The position numbers and the translations under genes were made by a program. Below, piece after piece: positions 45,349 to 52,614 of a DNA stretch of 64,000 nt. The notes under the pieces were generated by a model. That model did no database searches, had not been told where the DNA came from, and worked only from the letters and a program-made list of their open reading frames with translations. This stretch comes from a virus. Positions within the stretch are counted from its first letter, which is position 1; every line of letters begins with the position of its first letter. The stretch spans positions 1-64,000 of the IMG/VR virus record IMGVR_UViG_3300035188_000399; one strand, 5' to 3'.

Positions 45349-46133
45349 TTAAAAGTTGAAACCACGAGAAACCCGTTTCCCGCCCGTTTGTATTGGATAG
45401 AGGTATTCTGTGGCATATCTAATACCATCAGAAAAATGCTCTATATTCTCCGACTTATCAATAGTCGCTATATCTAAGTTGCGGTCTGTCCATTTTGTTC
45501 TTTCAAGAGATAAAATAGTACCGGAACATCTAGGATGTACATACAGGTCTATTTTACCTGAAGCTGTTAATAGTTTACGATTTACTGCGGCTACACTATC
45601 GATAATAGGTGGTGCAGCCCTGTGTGCTCTACATATAATGCCATATGTCTCTAGTATACTAAAGTCAGTACGGCCTACTGGAGCAGAAGTCTTTCTAGCA
45701 CGACCAGAAGGATCTGGATATGCATATATCTTATGGCCTTTATATTTTTCTTTAATAGCAATAGCCAGTGATTCTGTATCAGGATGCCCTTGGAACTCAT
45801 CAATAAATTGCATTTGATGCCCTCTAAGTGTGAAGACACTAGAACACTGACGCATGACGTTAAAGTCAATACATATATGAACATCTTCACCTTCCATAAG
45901 GTCTTCTAATGTAGCATCAACATGTTTCTTACGATCAAAACAGTAGAATACACTATTACCTGATTCAGCAAATTGTGCTAAGTATTCTGATGCCCATGTT
46001 ACTGGGTCAATCTTATCTTTAATCTTTTCTATTTCTTGTTGATCTAAGAATGGCGATTGTAAATAATCATATTGATAAAATCCCCAATCAGAGTCTGATT
46101 CATGATATGTAGATAGTGTATGAAAGAAATTAT
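45349..46133 (-). CDS. terL: Large terminase, exon 2 (nuclease domain)
   Basis: Second exon, 785 bases. Joined to exon 1 it gives a 441-residue protein with the junction reading STPKG-YNFFHTLSTYHESD, the usual terminase motif. This exon begins with the T of a TAT codon split by the intron. The nuclease part has ICIDFNVMRQC (first acidic residue), YPDPSGRARKTS and HFSDGIRYATEYL (last acidic residue) as in RNase H-like terminase nucleases. An ATG at 45897 makes an open frame but is internal to the exon and not a gene start. Confidence 0.9.
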
Positions 46134-47115
46134 CTTATTTGTTAACTAAAGGTCGTTAAGCTTTAGTAGTGGTTTGGCGAGTATTAGTTAATTAATAATT
46201 TTTCCAAGTTTTCCCATTACGTATTGAGTTTATGGTGCCTTTATTAACACCATAAATTTCTGCTATTTCAGGATCTCTTTTCCCTTCAGCAAACATTTTA
46301 CGTATACTTGGTATATCTTCCGCTGAAAGTTTAGCCATATGTTTAGCAATAAATTTGCCATACGCTACAACTACATCAGCTCTGTTTTCAGGTGTCCACC
46401 CTGTAATATGTGACCACCGATGGCCTTTGTTTATTTTACTTATAAGCTGTTGATTAACACCAAAAACTTCTGCAATTTCAGGACCAGAATACTTACCTGT
46501 TAATAGTAATTCTTTTATTTCTAAAACATCTTCATTGCACAATCTTGCATTAAAATGTTCTTCACCCTTTTTACTTACTTGTAATCCTGTTTCAAACGCA
46601 TGTAATTGGTTTTCAGATTGCGTACACCACTCTAAATTGTTAACACAATTATTTTGCTTATTTCCGTCAATATGATTAACTTGCGGTCTGTTATCAGTAT
46701 TTTCAATAAATACTTCAGCAACAATTCTATGAACAGGCGTTATAATACCATTAACCGATACGCGAGAGTATCTTTCAATATTATGTTTAAGAATTAAACC
46801 TGTTTTGTCATTTCTGATTTGACCGTCAGTATTTACTGAGTACATTGTATCTCTATATTGTTTCCACATTTTACTTCTCCAAAAGTGCTCGCCAAAGCAC
46901 TATCTATATATTACTATATAGAACAGACTATATCATCAACAATTTCTTGTTGTTCCGCGCTTCCCAAGGACTTCCTCAGTACGAATTTCATCATCGGTTC
47001 TCGACGGTATATTCTAGTCGTTACACTTTCAAAAGCATTCCTGCTTAAGCTTAGCTCGGTATTGTCCCATAAGGATATCCACCGAATTCACGGAATTTTA
47101 AAAGGTCATTTGTTC
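46134..47115 (-). other. Group I self-splicing intron in terL
   Basis: 982 bases. The upstream exon ends in T and the intron ends in G (position 46134), the group I rule, and splicing restores STPKGYNFF exactly in frame. Core elements: AACGACTAGA (P7, 47013-47022), GATATAGTCTG (46924-46934), GACAATACCGAGC (P4-P6 strand), and near the 3' end TTAACGACCTTTAGTTAAC, closely like the T4 td intron. TTTGGCGAG at 46889-46897 and CTCGCCAAA at 46173-46181 can pair and place the endonuclease gene in a peripheral loop, probably P9. Confidence 0.9.
46192..46869 (-). CDS. HNH homing endonuclease inside the intron
   Basis: 225 residues. Residues ~1-40 are a NUMOD4-like motif (WKQYRDTMYSVNTDGQIRN). The HNH core follows (VHRIVAEVFIENTD, then QVNHIDGNKQNNCVNNLEW). 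Two helix-turn-helix repeats end the protein: GPEIAEVFGVNQQLISKIN and DPEIAEIYGVNKGTINSIR, which should bind the target. GGAG lies seven bases before the ATG. It should cut intronless terL alleles and spread the intron. Confidence 0.9.
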   Translation of the reverse strand: MWKQYRDTMYSVNTDGQIRNDKTGLILKHNIERYSRVSVNGIITPVHRIVAEVFIENTDNRPQVNHIDGNKQNNCVNNLEWCTQSENQLHAFETGLQVSKKGEEHFNARLCNEDVLEIKELLLTGKYSGPEIAEVFGVNQQLISKINKGHRWSHITGWTPENRADVVVAYGKFIAKHMAKLSAEDIPSIRKMFAEGKRDPEIAEIYGVNKGTINSIRNGKTWKNY

Positions 47116-47656
47116 AACCTTTAGGTGTACTAATAACTAATGAACGTCCAGGACTTCTAGCACCATAACTTAATGCTCTTTTATTAGACCATCTAGTGGC
47201 AATAGTAGGCTGTATTACAGACATCCATGCATCTTCAGCACCAAGACCTTTGGTACATGATGATATCTCATCCCATACGACAAAATAAGAACCCTTGCCA
47301 CGCATACGTTCTACTGATTCATATGATAATAATCTTAATTCAACATTATTAGCGAACCAAAATCGTCCTAAGTCACGGGACATTTTGATAGCATAGTCTT
47401 CCATTCCCAAGTCGTATGCTATTAAAGGAAAATAAATATCCTTTACTTGATCATAAGTAGGAGCAATGATGTACACTGTCTTATTAGGCACCTTAGCTGC
47501 TAGCTCGAGTAATTCAAATACAGCTGTAACTGCACACACAGCAGCCATATATGATTTACCCCAACCCCTAGCGCAACACACTACGGCATATCTTAATTTC
47601 TGCTCTACAAATAAATGTTTATATATTTCAGATTGTGCTGGATGAAGGTTAATCAT
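47116..47656 (-). CDS. terL: Large terminase, exon 1 (ATPase domain)
   Basis: First exon, 541 bases (180 codons plus one base). Walker A is CCARGWGKSY (K34) and Walker B FVVWDEISS (D129, E130), followed by the PTIATR and LVISTPKG motif III region at the exon end. Without splicing the frame ends in TGA two codons past the junction, so the unspliced product would be a 180-residue ATPase half lacking the nuclease. The ATG overlaps the end of the small membrane protein upstream. Confidence 0.92.
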
Positions 47657-47825
47657 ATAATACTAAGTCAATGAGATCGTTTAAAACGCATATACCTAAA
47701 TACATCAATACAACAATAACCCATGTTGATGTCTCTAAAAAGGCATATGATGCAAACATAATTAAATTAGTAAACATTATAATGTAATCCAAATCAATAA
47801 TAATATCGCTACTGCTGTCTGACAT
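47649..47825 (-). CDS. Small membrane protein (58 aa)
   Basis: 58 residues with two hydrophobic stretches (YIIMFTNLIMFASYAFL and WVIVVLMYLGICVL). Its stop overlaps the terL start as TATATGATTAA, and its start lies inside the upstream membrane gene. AAGG precedes the ATG. Possibly part of a holin or antiholin pair; role unproven. Confidence 0.55.
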   Translation of the reverse strand: MSDSSSDIIIDLDYIIMFTNLIMFASYAFLETSTWVIVVLMYLGICVLNDLIDLVLYD

Positions 47826-47932
47826 AGTAGGGCCTTAATCGCTAGTTGTTCGTTTTTAGGGATAAAATAAATTGTTAACATCATCAATGCTACTTGTGAG
47901 AACACAAATAACAGTTGAGCATTTTCACTCAT
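47777..47932 (-). CDS. Small membrane protein (51 aa)
   Basis: 51 residues with two hydrophobic stretches (LLFVFSQVALMMLTIYFI and ALLCQTAVAILLLIWITL). The ATG overlaps the stop of the small terminase candidate as ATGAGTGA. The 3' third overlaps the next membrane gene in another frame. Function unknown. Confidence 0.55.
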   Translation of the reverse strand: MSENAQLLFVFSQVALMMLTIYFIPKNEQLAIKALLCQTAVAILLLIWITL

Positions 47933-48359
47933 AATCTTCGTCGTCACTATCATTATACTCCCCTATAACATGTGTGTCACCTTCTCTAGTTAAATTAATA
48001 ACTAATGGGGATCTCATTTTATCTTCTATGATATTAGTCTCTGGAACACGTCCATATTTATAACGCAACAGTTTATCTGACACAGCTGTCATCTTATCTA
48101 TTAAATTCATATGTGTCTGTTCATTATACCATTTAGTCTTACCTGTAGATGTTAATGGTACTATTTTATTATCACGCCAGTCATTATAATATTGTAATTG
48201 TTCTTCTAAGAATCTATACTGGTGTACTAATGCTTCAATAGGATCAAACCCTAAATCTTTAAGCTTAGCTACACTCAAACGTCCACCAGCAGTTAAATTA
48301 CTCAGACGTTGTATCTTGACACCATCTTCTCTCTTCAGTGGCTTTGTCTGTGTGTCCAT
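47925..48359 (-). CDS. Small terminase subunit candidate
   Basis: 144 residues. The N-terminal part has GGRLSVAKLKDLGFDPIEAL, then helices with YRFLEEQLQYYNDWRD and IDKMTAVSDKLLRYKYGR, and a strongly acidic tail (DSDDEDYE). It is the gene before terL, separated only by the two tiny membrane genes. No strict terminase motif is visible, so the call depends on position, size and make-up. Dyad-flanked element B lies directly upstream. Confidence 0.55.
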   Translation of the reverse strand: MDTQTKPLKREDGVKIQRLSNLTAGGRLSVAKLKDLGFDPIEALVHQYRFLEEQLQYYNDWRDNKIVPLTSTGKTKWYNEQTHMNLIDKMTAVSDKLLRYKYGRVPETNIIEDKMRSPLVINLTREGDTHVIGEYNDSDDEDYE

Positions 48360-48446
48360 AGTTTACTCACATTTCAGTTTGCATTCAATGAGTTACGTCT
48401 CCGTAGCCCTCTATTTTAAAAATTAACAATTATTTATTATTAATCT

Positions 48447-48624
48447 TAGGGTTAATTTAACGGGGTTTTATATATGTTTCTGCGCCTGTGCCCCTTGGAT
48501 AAAGTCAGGAGATCCCTTAAGGTATATATCTATTAGTTAATTATTAATGATTAATAACTAAGGACTAACAACTAAGGGATAATAAATCAGGGGGAGCGGC
48601 TTTAGGGTTAATTTAACGGGGTCT
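48447..48624 (-). repeat. Dyad-flanked intergenic element B, copy 2
   Basis: About 178 bases between the small module gene at 48628 and the terminase unit. The dyad CCCGTTAAATTAACCC occurs at 48449-48464 and 48605-48620 with an AT-rich core between. The core shares ATCCCTTAAGGTATATATCT, TAACAACTAAGGGATAATAA and the GGGGGA..GGCTTTAGGG run with copy 1 at 27524-27660. It precedes the terminase operon as copy 1 precedes the scaffold operon. Confidence 0.65.
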
Positions 48625-48627
48625 GGA

Positions 48628-48831
48628 CTATACGACAATATAGAAAGTTGATCGAGAAGATCGACAATAAGAACCATCACTCATATACCAATTAAATTCT
48701 GTTTCTATGCCCATTGGTGGTAGTATATCTTTATTTTCTCCTGTAATAACTACTGTTGGTGATTTATATGCTACCTGTAATGTTCTACCGATAGTGTCTG
48801 TTATTGTACTGCCTAATATTATATCGTTCAT
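48628..48831 (-). CDS. Single ~60-residue module protein (67 aa)
   Basis: 67 residues from the ATG at 48831, which overlaps the upstream stop (ATGA). It is one unit of the recurrent small-module family of this region, ending NWYMSDGSYCRSSRSTFYIV, to be compared with WFYADGSYYKTEKTTYDLI in the 119-residue neighbour. Expected to be a small beta-barrel; function unknown. Confidence 0.6.
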   Translation of the reverse strand: MNDIILGSTITDTIGRTLQVAYKSPTVVITGENKDILPPMGIETEFNWYMSDGSYCRSSRSTFYIVV

Positions 48832-49178
48832 TTTTTGAAAAACTCCCCATAAAGTGATTCTGTTCTTTCTACCCATGCTACATGCGCTTCATATTCTGTA
48901 TCAAATTGCCCAATATAATATGTTTTATTCTCATATCTAACTTGAGATATCCATTTATTTCTACGTTTACACCAATAAACACCTTTATACTGGCTTGATG
49001 TGTCATCGCCATTAGACTTTTTCCATTTCTTTCTATTACGACAATTCTCTGCATGTGTAGCTAATCGTAAATTTGATAAGTCATCATTCATATTATCTTG
49101 GTCTATATGGTCAATTTCATAACCTTCTGGAATTGGTCCATATGCTGCAATCCAAATTTTACGTGTTTTGTTACTCAT
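48828..49178 (-). CDS. HNH endonuclease with AP2 domain
   Basis: 116 residues. An HNH core (YEIDHIDQDNMNDDLSNLRL) is followed by an AP2 DNA-binding domain (SQYKGVYWCKRRNKWISQV, then YYIGQFDTEYEAHVAW). Such free-standing HNH-AP2 proteins are mobile nucleases of phages. It lies within the accessory operon after a terminator. Confidence 0.85.
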   Translation of the reverse strand: MSNKTRKIWIAAYGPIPEGYEIDHIDQDNMNDDLSNLRLATHAENCRNRKKWKKSNGDDTSSQYKGVYWCKRRNKWISQVRYENKTYYIGQFDTEYEAHVAWVERTESLYGEFFKK

Positions 49179-49208
49179 ATTATTCCTTAAAGCAAAAAAA
49201 ATAAGGGG

Positions 49209-49238
49209 CCTCCTACCACCCCGAAGGGCAGTAGGAGG
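49209..49238 (-). terminator. Strong terminator in accessory region
   Basis: The minus strand pairs CCTCCTAC with GTAGGAGG around CCCTTCGGGG, followed by CCCCTTATTTTTTTT. It lies just after the stop codon at 49246 and separates the module cluster from the HNH-AP2 gene. Confidence 0.85.
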
Positions 49239-49245
49239 GGTAAAA

Positions 49246-49608
49246 TTAAGAAATCTTTTTAACTAAATCATCTTCACTTTGTTCAGTAGAATGACCATCA
49301 AAAGTAAATACACGGGCTGCTGCTATAGAAGTGTTAGCATGAAATACACCCATAATAGGATATTTAACTTTATGGTCGTCACACACGCTTACAATAGTCA
49401 CTAGTTCCGTGCCATCACGTGTTTCCCACACGTCGCCTACTTTGAATTTAGGTTCAAACTCTGATTCTCTAAACCAACTCGTGCTATAGTTATTATTACA
49501 ATAAGATACACATAAATATGGTGCTGCATCTCCTTTATGCGCTATATACACAATTTCCCAATCACCTGACCATCTAAAAGGTTTTACTTTATCGCCTACT
49601 TTAAACAT
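49246..49608 (-). CDS. Two-module small protein (120 aa)
   Basis: 120 residues made of two ~60-residue units: MFKVGDKVKPFRWSGDWEIV and KFKVGDVWETRDGTELVTIV each begin one. The second ends FTFDGHSTEQSEDDLVKKI, the family's DG...DL ending. Stop and start overlap with the next gene. Function unknown; a small beta-rich binding module is likely. Confidence 0.6.
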   Translation of the reverse strand: MFKVGDKVKPFRWSGDWEIVYIAHKGDAAPYLCVSYCNNNYSTSWFRESEFEPKFKVGDVWETRDGTELVTIVSVCDDHKVKYPIMGVFHANTSIAAARVFTFDGHSTEQSEDDLVKKIS

Positions 49609-49967
49609 TAATGTGCCTCCCTAATTAAATCATATGTAGTTTTCTCGGTCTTATAATAAGAACCATCTGCATAAAACCAGCGACCTGTACAAGGTTCGCC
49701 TATTTTAGCCGCCCAGTAGTTACCATGACTATCGTTATAGCGCACTTCAAACCTAGAGTCTTCTTGGTCAATATAGGTATGAAACACTTCTAGCTTTATT
49801 GGCATGACAATATCGCAGACTTTACCATCCCACGATTTACCATTAGCATGAAACCAATTAAGATTATCTGTAAAGAGATTAATGACAGCAAACCTATCAT
49901 CTTTCTCATACATGACATACATACGATGTTGATTGGTATTTCTATACTCTTTACCTACTTCAATCAT
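49608..49967 (-). CDS. Two-module small protein (119 aa)
   Basis: 119 residues in two units, starting MIEVGKEYRNTNQHRMYVMY and KLEVFHTYIDQEDSRFEVRY; the second ends WFYADGSYYKTEKTTYDLI. GGGAGG precedes the ATG. Same family as its neighbours. Confidence 0.6.
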   Translation of the reverse strand: MIEVGKEYRNTNQHRMYVMYEKDDRFAVINLFTDNLNWFHANGKSWDGKVCDIVMPIKLEVFHTYIDQEDSRFEVRYNDSHGNYWAAKIGEPCTGRWFYADGSYYKTEKTTYDLIREAH

Positions 49968-50341
49968 GCTATTTTCTCCTTTAATGGATAGTTGTTACGA
50001 TTAGATGCTTTACCATCGCGTGAATAGTACACAACCTTTTGCCCAATGGTGTTAGGGTATATAACAGCTAGAATTGGGTGCGTAACAAAGTCACTAGGAT
50101 TTATAGCAGCTATCAACACTCTATTATTAAAGTGATCTAACCAAGTTTCGCCTGGATGAATGTCTAAACATGTATAATTAAACAGCAAATCTTTACCGCC
50201 TGTTTTACACTTACCTGATGCATCATATCCTGCATAAGCGCCTGTAAAGGGATACCGACCAATGTATTCGTCGCCTGTCCTTGCTACAATGTCAACTTTA
50301 TTCATATCGCTGTCGCGATATATTTCACCTACTTCAATCAT
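49964..50341 (-). CDS. Two-module small protein (125 aa)
   Basis: 125 residues in two units, starting MIEVGEIYRDSDMNKVDIVA and LDIHPGETWLDHFNNRVLIA; the second ends VVYYSRDGKASNRNNYPL. The start MIEVGEIYR matches MIEVGKEYR of the next gene, so these are recent paralogues. Coupled to it by ATGA overlap. Confidence 0.6.
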   Translation of the reverse strand: MIEVGEIYRDSDMNKVDIVARTGDEYIGRYPFTGAYAGYDASGKCKTGGKDLLFNYTCLDIHPGETWLDHFNNRVLIAAINPSDFVTHPILAVIYPNTIGQKVVYYSRDGKASNRNNYPLKEKIA

Positions 50342-50495
50342 GGCAGTTTACCTCATTTTGAGCAATTAAAGAGTCCATAATTTCTGGAATAACTAATGTT
50401 GTAGTCATACCAGGAATTGGAGTGTTAGAATACACTGTGTTATCAAATATAATGTATGGTGTTCCCATTAGGGATATAAATAATAGTGCGCACAT
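50334..50495 (-). CDS. Hypothetical small protein (53 aa)
   Basis: 53 residues starting MCALLFISLMGTPYIIFDNT, so a hydrophobic N-terminus and a polar rest. AGGA lies seven bases before the ATG. The stop overlaps the next module gene. Function unknown. Confidence 0.55.
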   Translation of the reverse strand: MCALLFISLMGTPYIIFDNTVYSNTPIPGMTTTLVIPEIMDSLIAQNEVNCHD

Positions 50496-50496
50496 G

Positions 50497-50712
50497 TTAT
50501 TTTCCTGTTAAACAATGATGTAGAATGTTATGAATAATGCGATTCTCTTCAGCTTCGTCGGCTGCTTTCTGGCTTATTGCCCTTAACGCTTCTAACTTGA
50601 TCTCTGTGCAGTTGATTGCTGCTTGCAATTCTAATGCTGTTTCTTTTGACAGTATTGCTTGGTCTACTTGGAACGTGTACTCGAAGTGCGTGTCTGCTTG
50701 GAACAGTACCAT
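50497..50712 (-). CDS. Hypothetical helical protein (71 aa)
   Basis: 71 residues, mostly helix, starting MVLFQADTHFEYTFQVDQAI. GGAG sits eight bases before the ATG. It overlaps the C-terminal part of the frame at 50549-50908, but here the codon use looks more natural. Function unknown. Confidence 0.6.
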   Translation of the reverse strand: MVLFQADTHFEYTFQVDQAILSKETALELQAAINCTEIKLEALRAISQKAADEAEENRIIHNILHHCLTGK

Positions 50713-50908
50713 GTTTTTTCTCCAATTTAGCTATGAATGTATGAATATGATGTCCACCAAATATATCTCCAACCCATGCCTTTACTATAGGTTTCTTAGA
50801 GAACATCATATTGTTCTTGTACTCAAACTTATCACCATCAATGTCAACGCCCGTGAAGGCGTTAACACTATTAGACAGTAATAAGAGTATTACAGCAATT
50901 TTGACCAT
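50549..50908 (-). CDS. Secreted or periplasmic small protein, overlapping end
   Basis: 119 residues. The start MVKIAVILLLLSNSVNAF is a clear signal peptide with an Ala-Phe cleavage site, and a compact domain follows (GVDIDGDKFEYKNNMMFSKK). The last ~50 residues, arginine/serine-rich, overlap the next gene in another frame and look like read-through after loss of an original stop. Function unknown. Confidence 0.5.
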   Translation of the reverse strand: MVKIAVILLLLSNSVNAFTGVDIDGDKFEYKNNMMFSKKPIVKAWVGDIFGGHHIHTFIAKLEKKHGTVPSRHALRVHVPSRPSNTVKRNSIRIASSNQLHRDQVRSVKGNKPESSRRS

Positions 50909-51084
50909 TGGAATCGCATCATACGTGCGACTTCATGCCAAGCTTCGTAATCAATGGTGTATATCTTACCATCAACTTTCATTAATCTATCATTACCTTC
51001 TACATATAGATGCAGTTTAACAATGTGATCAAAGTTAAGAGCGATGAGCTCTTCTTCTGTACTCTTAATTATAATGATATTCAT
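50890..51084 (-). CDS. Hypothetical small protein (64 aa)
   Basis: 64 residues starting MNIIIIKSTEEELIALNFDH with ATGA overlap to the upstream gene. Contains KVDGKIYTIDYEAWHEVARM. Not clearly one of the module family. Function unknown. Confidence 0.55.
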   Translation of the reverse strand: MNIIIIKSTEEELIALNFDHIVKLHLYVEGNDRLMKVDGKIYTIDYEAWHEVARMMRFQWSKLL

Positions 51085-51554
51085 TCGTCCATCCCGATAA
51101 ATTCCATACCTAATTCTTTACGAACTGCCGTTCTACACTCTAAAGCTTCTGCTAAAGTTCTGAATGTTCTTCCAGTTCTACTGCCCTCAAAGTTAATCGC
51201 AAAATCGTAAACGATCCTTTCATTTGAAACTCGGGGTTTAATGTCTCTGTACACACTTCTAATAGTTGTACCATCTTGTAAATATAAATTTTCAATTTTG
51301 GTGTTATTTCTATTATTGTCTACATACCCTAAATAATCTTTGCGGCCAAGTACAATGCCATGATGGTATGTCCATATAAGGCGTGCAGCTACATACATCT
51401 TTCCCTTGTGCTGTACGACACGATCACCTTTTGAACTAAATTTTACAGCATTATGACTGTGTTTAAATTTAGCATCTTTCCAATACAAGCAACCTGTAAT
51501 AGAATCATAGTCGAATAATTTTTTAAGCTCTTGCTGAATCATTTGTAATACCAT
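51081..51554 (-). CDS. HNH-like endonuclease-related protein (157 aa)
   Basis: 157 residues. It has LFDYDSITGCLYWKDAKFKH, then AARLIWTYHHGIVLGRKDYL and VDNNRNNTKIENLYL, the order of phage HNH nucleases but with the histidines of the core replaced, and an AP2-like C-terminal part (RTFRTLAEALECRTAVRKEL). It may bind DNA without cutting. Start at 51554 or 51542. Confidence 0.6.
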   Translation of the reverse strand: MVLQMIQQELKKLFDYDSITGCLYWKDAKFKHSHNAVKFSSKGDRVVQHKGKMYVAARLIWTYHHGIVLGRKDYLGYVDNNRNNTKIENLYLQDGTTIRSVYRDIKPRVSNERIVYDFAINFEGSRTGRTFRTLAEALECRTAVRKELGMEFIGMDE

Positions 51555-51867
51555 TTAGTAGTGTTGAAAATTTACCCAAAGTAGGTAATGGATAAGTTGG
51601 AATATACATATTGTCAATCTTTATGTTAAATGAGCTTTTATCTCTAAAGCTTAGCCTTTTAGCAGGCCATTCACCATAATATATGCGCCATGCCAGACGC
51701 GCCATTGTTGTTTGTTTTTTATAACACCGTGAATTAACTACATATTGTTCACCTTTTTTACCATTTGCAGTAAAGCCTACATATCTGTGATAACGATTCC
51801 ATATTTTACCTTTGATAGGATCATAATTGTAATAACCATCTTTAATCCAAATATCAAATTCTTTCAT
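51523..51867 (-). CDS. Degenerate HNH-related protein (114 aa)
   Basis: 114 residues. The pattern FDIWIKDGYYNYDPIKGKIW, then ARLAWRIYYGEWPAKRLSF and NIKIDNMYIPTYPL mirrors the previous gene, without intact HNH residues. Likely a decayed or repurposed homing nuclease. It overlaps the next gene by 32 bases. Confidence 0.55.
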   Translation of the reverse strand: MKEFDIWIKDGYYNYDPIKGKIWNRYHRYVGFTANGKKGEQYVVNSRCYKKQTTMARLAWRIYYGEWPAKRLSFRDKSSFNIKIDNMYIPTYPLPTLGKFSTLLNGITNDSARA

Positions 51868-51869
51868 AA

Positions 51870-52544
51870 CTATTTCTCGTTAATAAAAGTTAATACGTCA
51901 CGACCTAATATAATTAAGTCATTTTCAATAATACCGTCTGCTAAGATTAATATAGAACCCTCTTTAATTTCCACTAAGAATTCATAATCGTCTCTTTTAA
52001 ACTTAGCGGTTCTGCCATCTACCCCTGTAATACTAAATGCTCCACGTGTAACATCAGTTTCTAATTTAATACCTGGTTGTGTTGCAATGATCTCTTTTAA
52101 ACGCTTAAATGCTTCATCACTTGCTAAAGAGACACTAACTTTCATATCGTCAATTTTACAATTTGGATATAAAAGTTTTAATAAATCCACTTCAGCATTA
52201 GAAGAACATTTTAATGTTTTAGACTCAAGTGTAACAATTGCATTCTTAGGCACTATTTGCAAGGCTCTGTCTAAAGATAATCCCAAGAATTCATTGATTA
52301 GCCCTCTCTTTCTATATGCAGCAAATGGAATACTTGCATACATTTGAGTCTCTTCTGGCAAATCAAATATTACACGCATTTGAGTTTGTCTAGAAGTATT
52401 TAAAAGATCTTCTTTAGACACTAAGGGAATCCCTATTAATACTAATTCATTACATTTTTCAACTAAAGTTTTACCTTCATTACGGGCCATTACTGCAACC
52501 GCATCACGAATTTTGTGTGTTGTATATACTGTAACTGTTTTCAT
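51870..52544 (-). CDS. Hypothetical protein (224 aa)
   Basis: 224 residues. The N-terminus (MKTVTVYTTHKIRDAVAVMA) could be a ribbon-helix-helix-like segment. The C-terminal 70 residues read GVDGRTAKFKRDDYEFLV and ENDLIILGRDVLTFI, which recalls the end of retropepsin-like proteases, but no DTGA-type catalytic motif is visible. It has a terminator upstream and an AAGGAA site. Function unknown. Confidence 0.6.
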   Translation of the reverse strand: MKTVTVYTTHKIRDAVAVMARNEGKTLVEKCNELVLIGIPLVSKEDLLNTSRQTQMRVIFDLPEETQMYASIPFAAYRKRGLINEFLGLSLDRALQIVPKNAIVTLESKTLKCSSNAEVDLLKLLYPNCKIDDMKVSVSLASDEAFKRLKEIIATQPGIKLETDVTRGAFSITGVDGRTAKFKRDDYEFLVEIKEGSILILADGIIENDLIILGRDVLTFINEK

Positions 52545-52570
52545 TTGATGTTCCTTTAATTAAATTAGAT

Positions 52571-52602
52571 TAAAAACCCCTTAACCATTACGGTCAAGGG
52601 GT
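52571..52602 (-). terminator. Terminator
   Basis: The minus strand pairs ACCCCTTGACC with GGTTAAGGGGT around GTAAT, followed by TTTTTA. It follows the stop codon at 52615. Confidence 0.85.
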
Positions 52603-52614
52603 GTTTGTTAAAAA

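Noticed and set aside
45349-45897. Separate 182-residue gene starting at ATG 45897
   Set aside because: It is the terminase nuclease domain; the frame continues upstream without a stop to the intron boundary and the conserved motif is restored by splicing.
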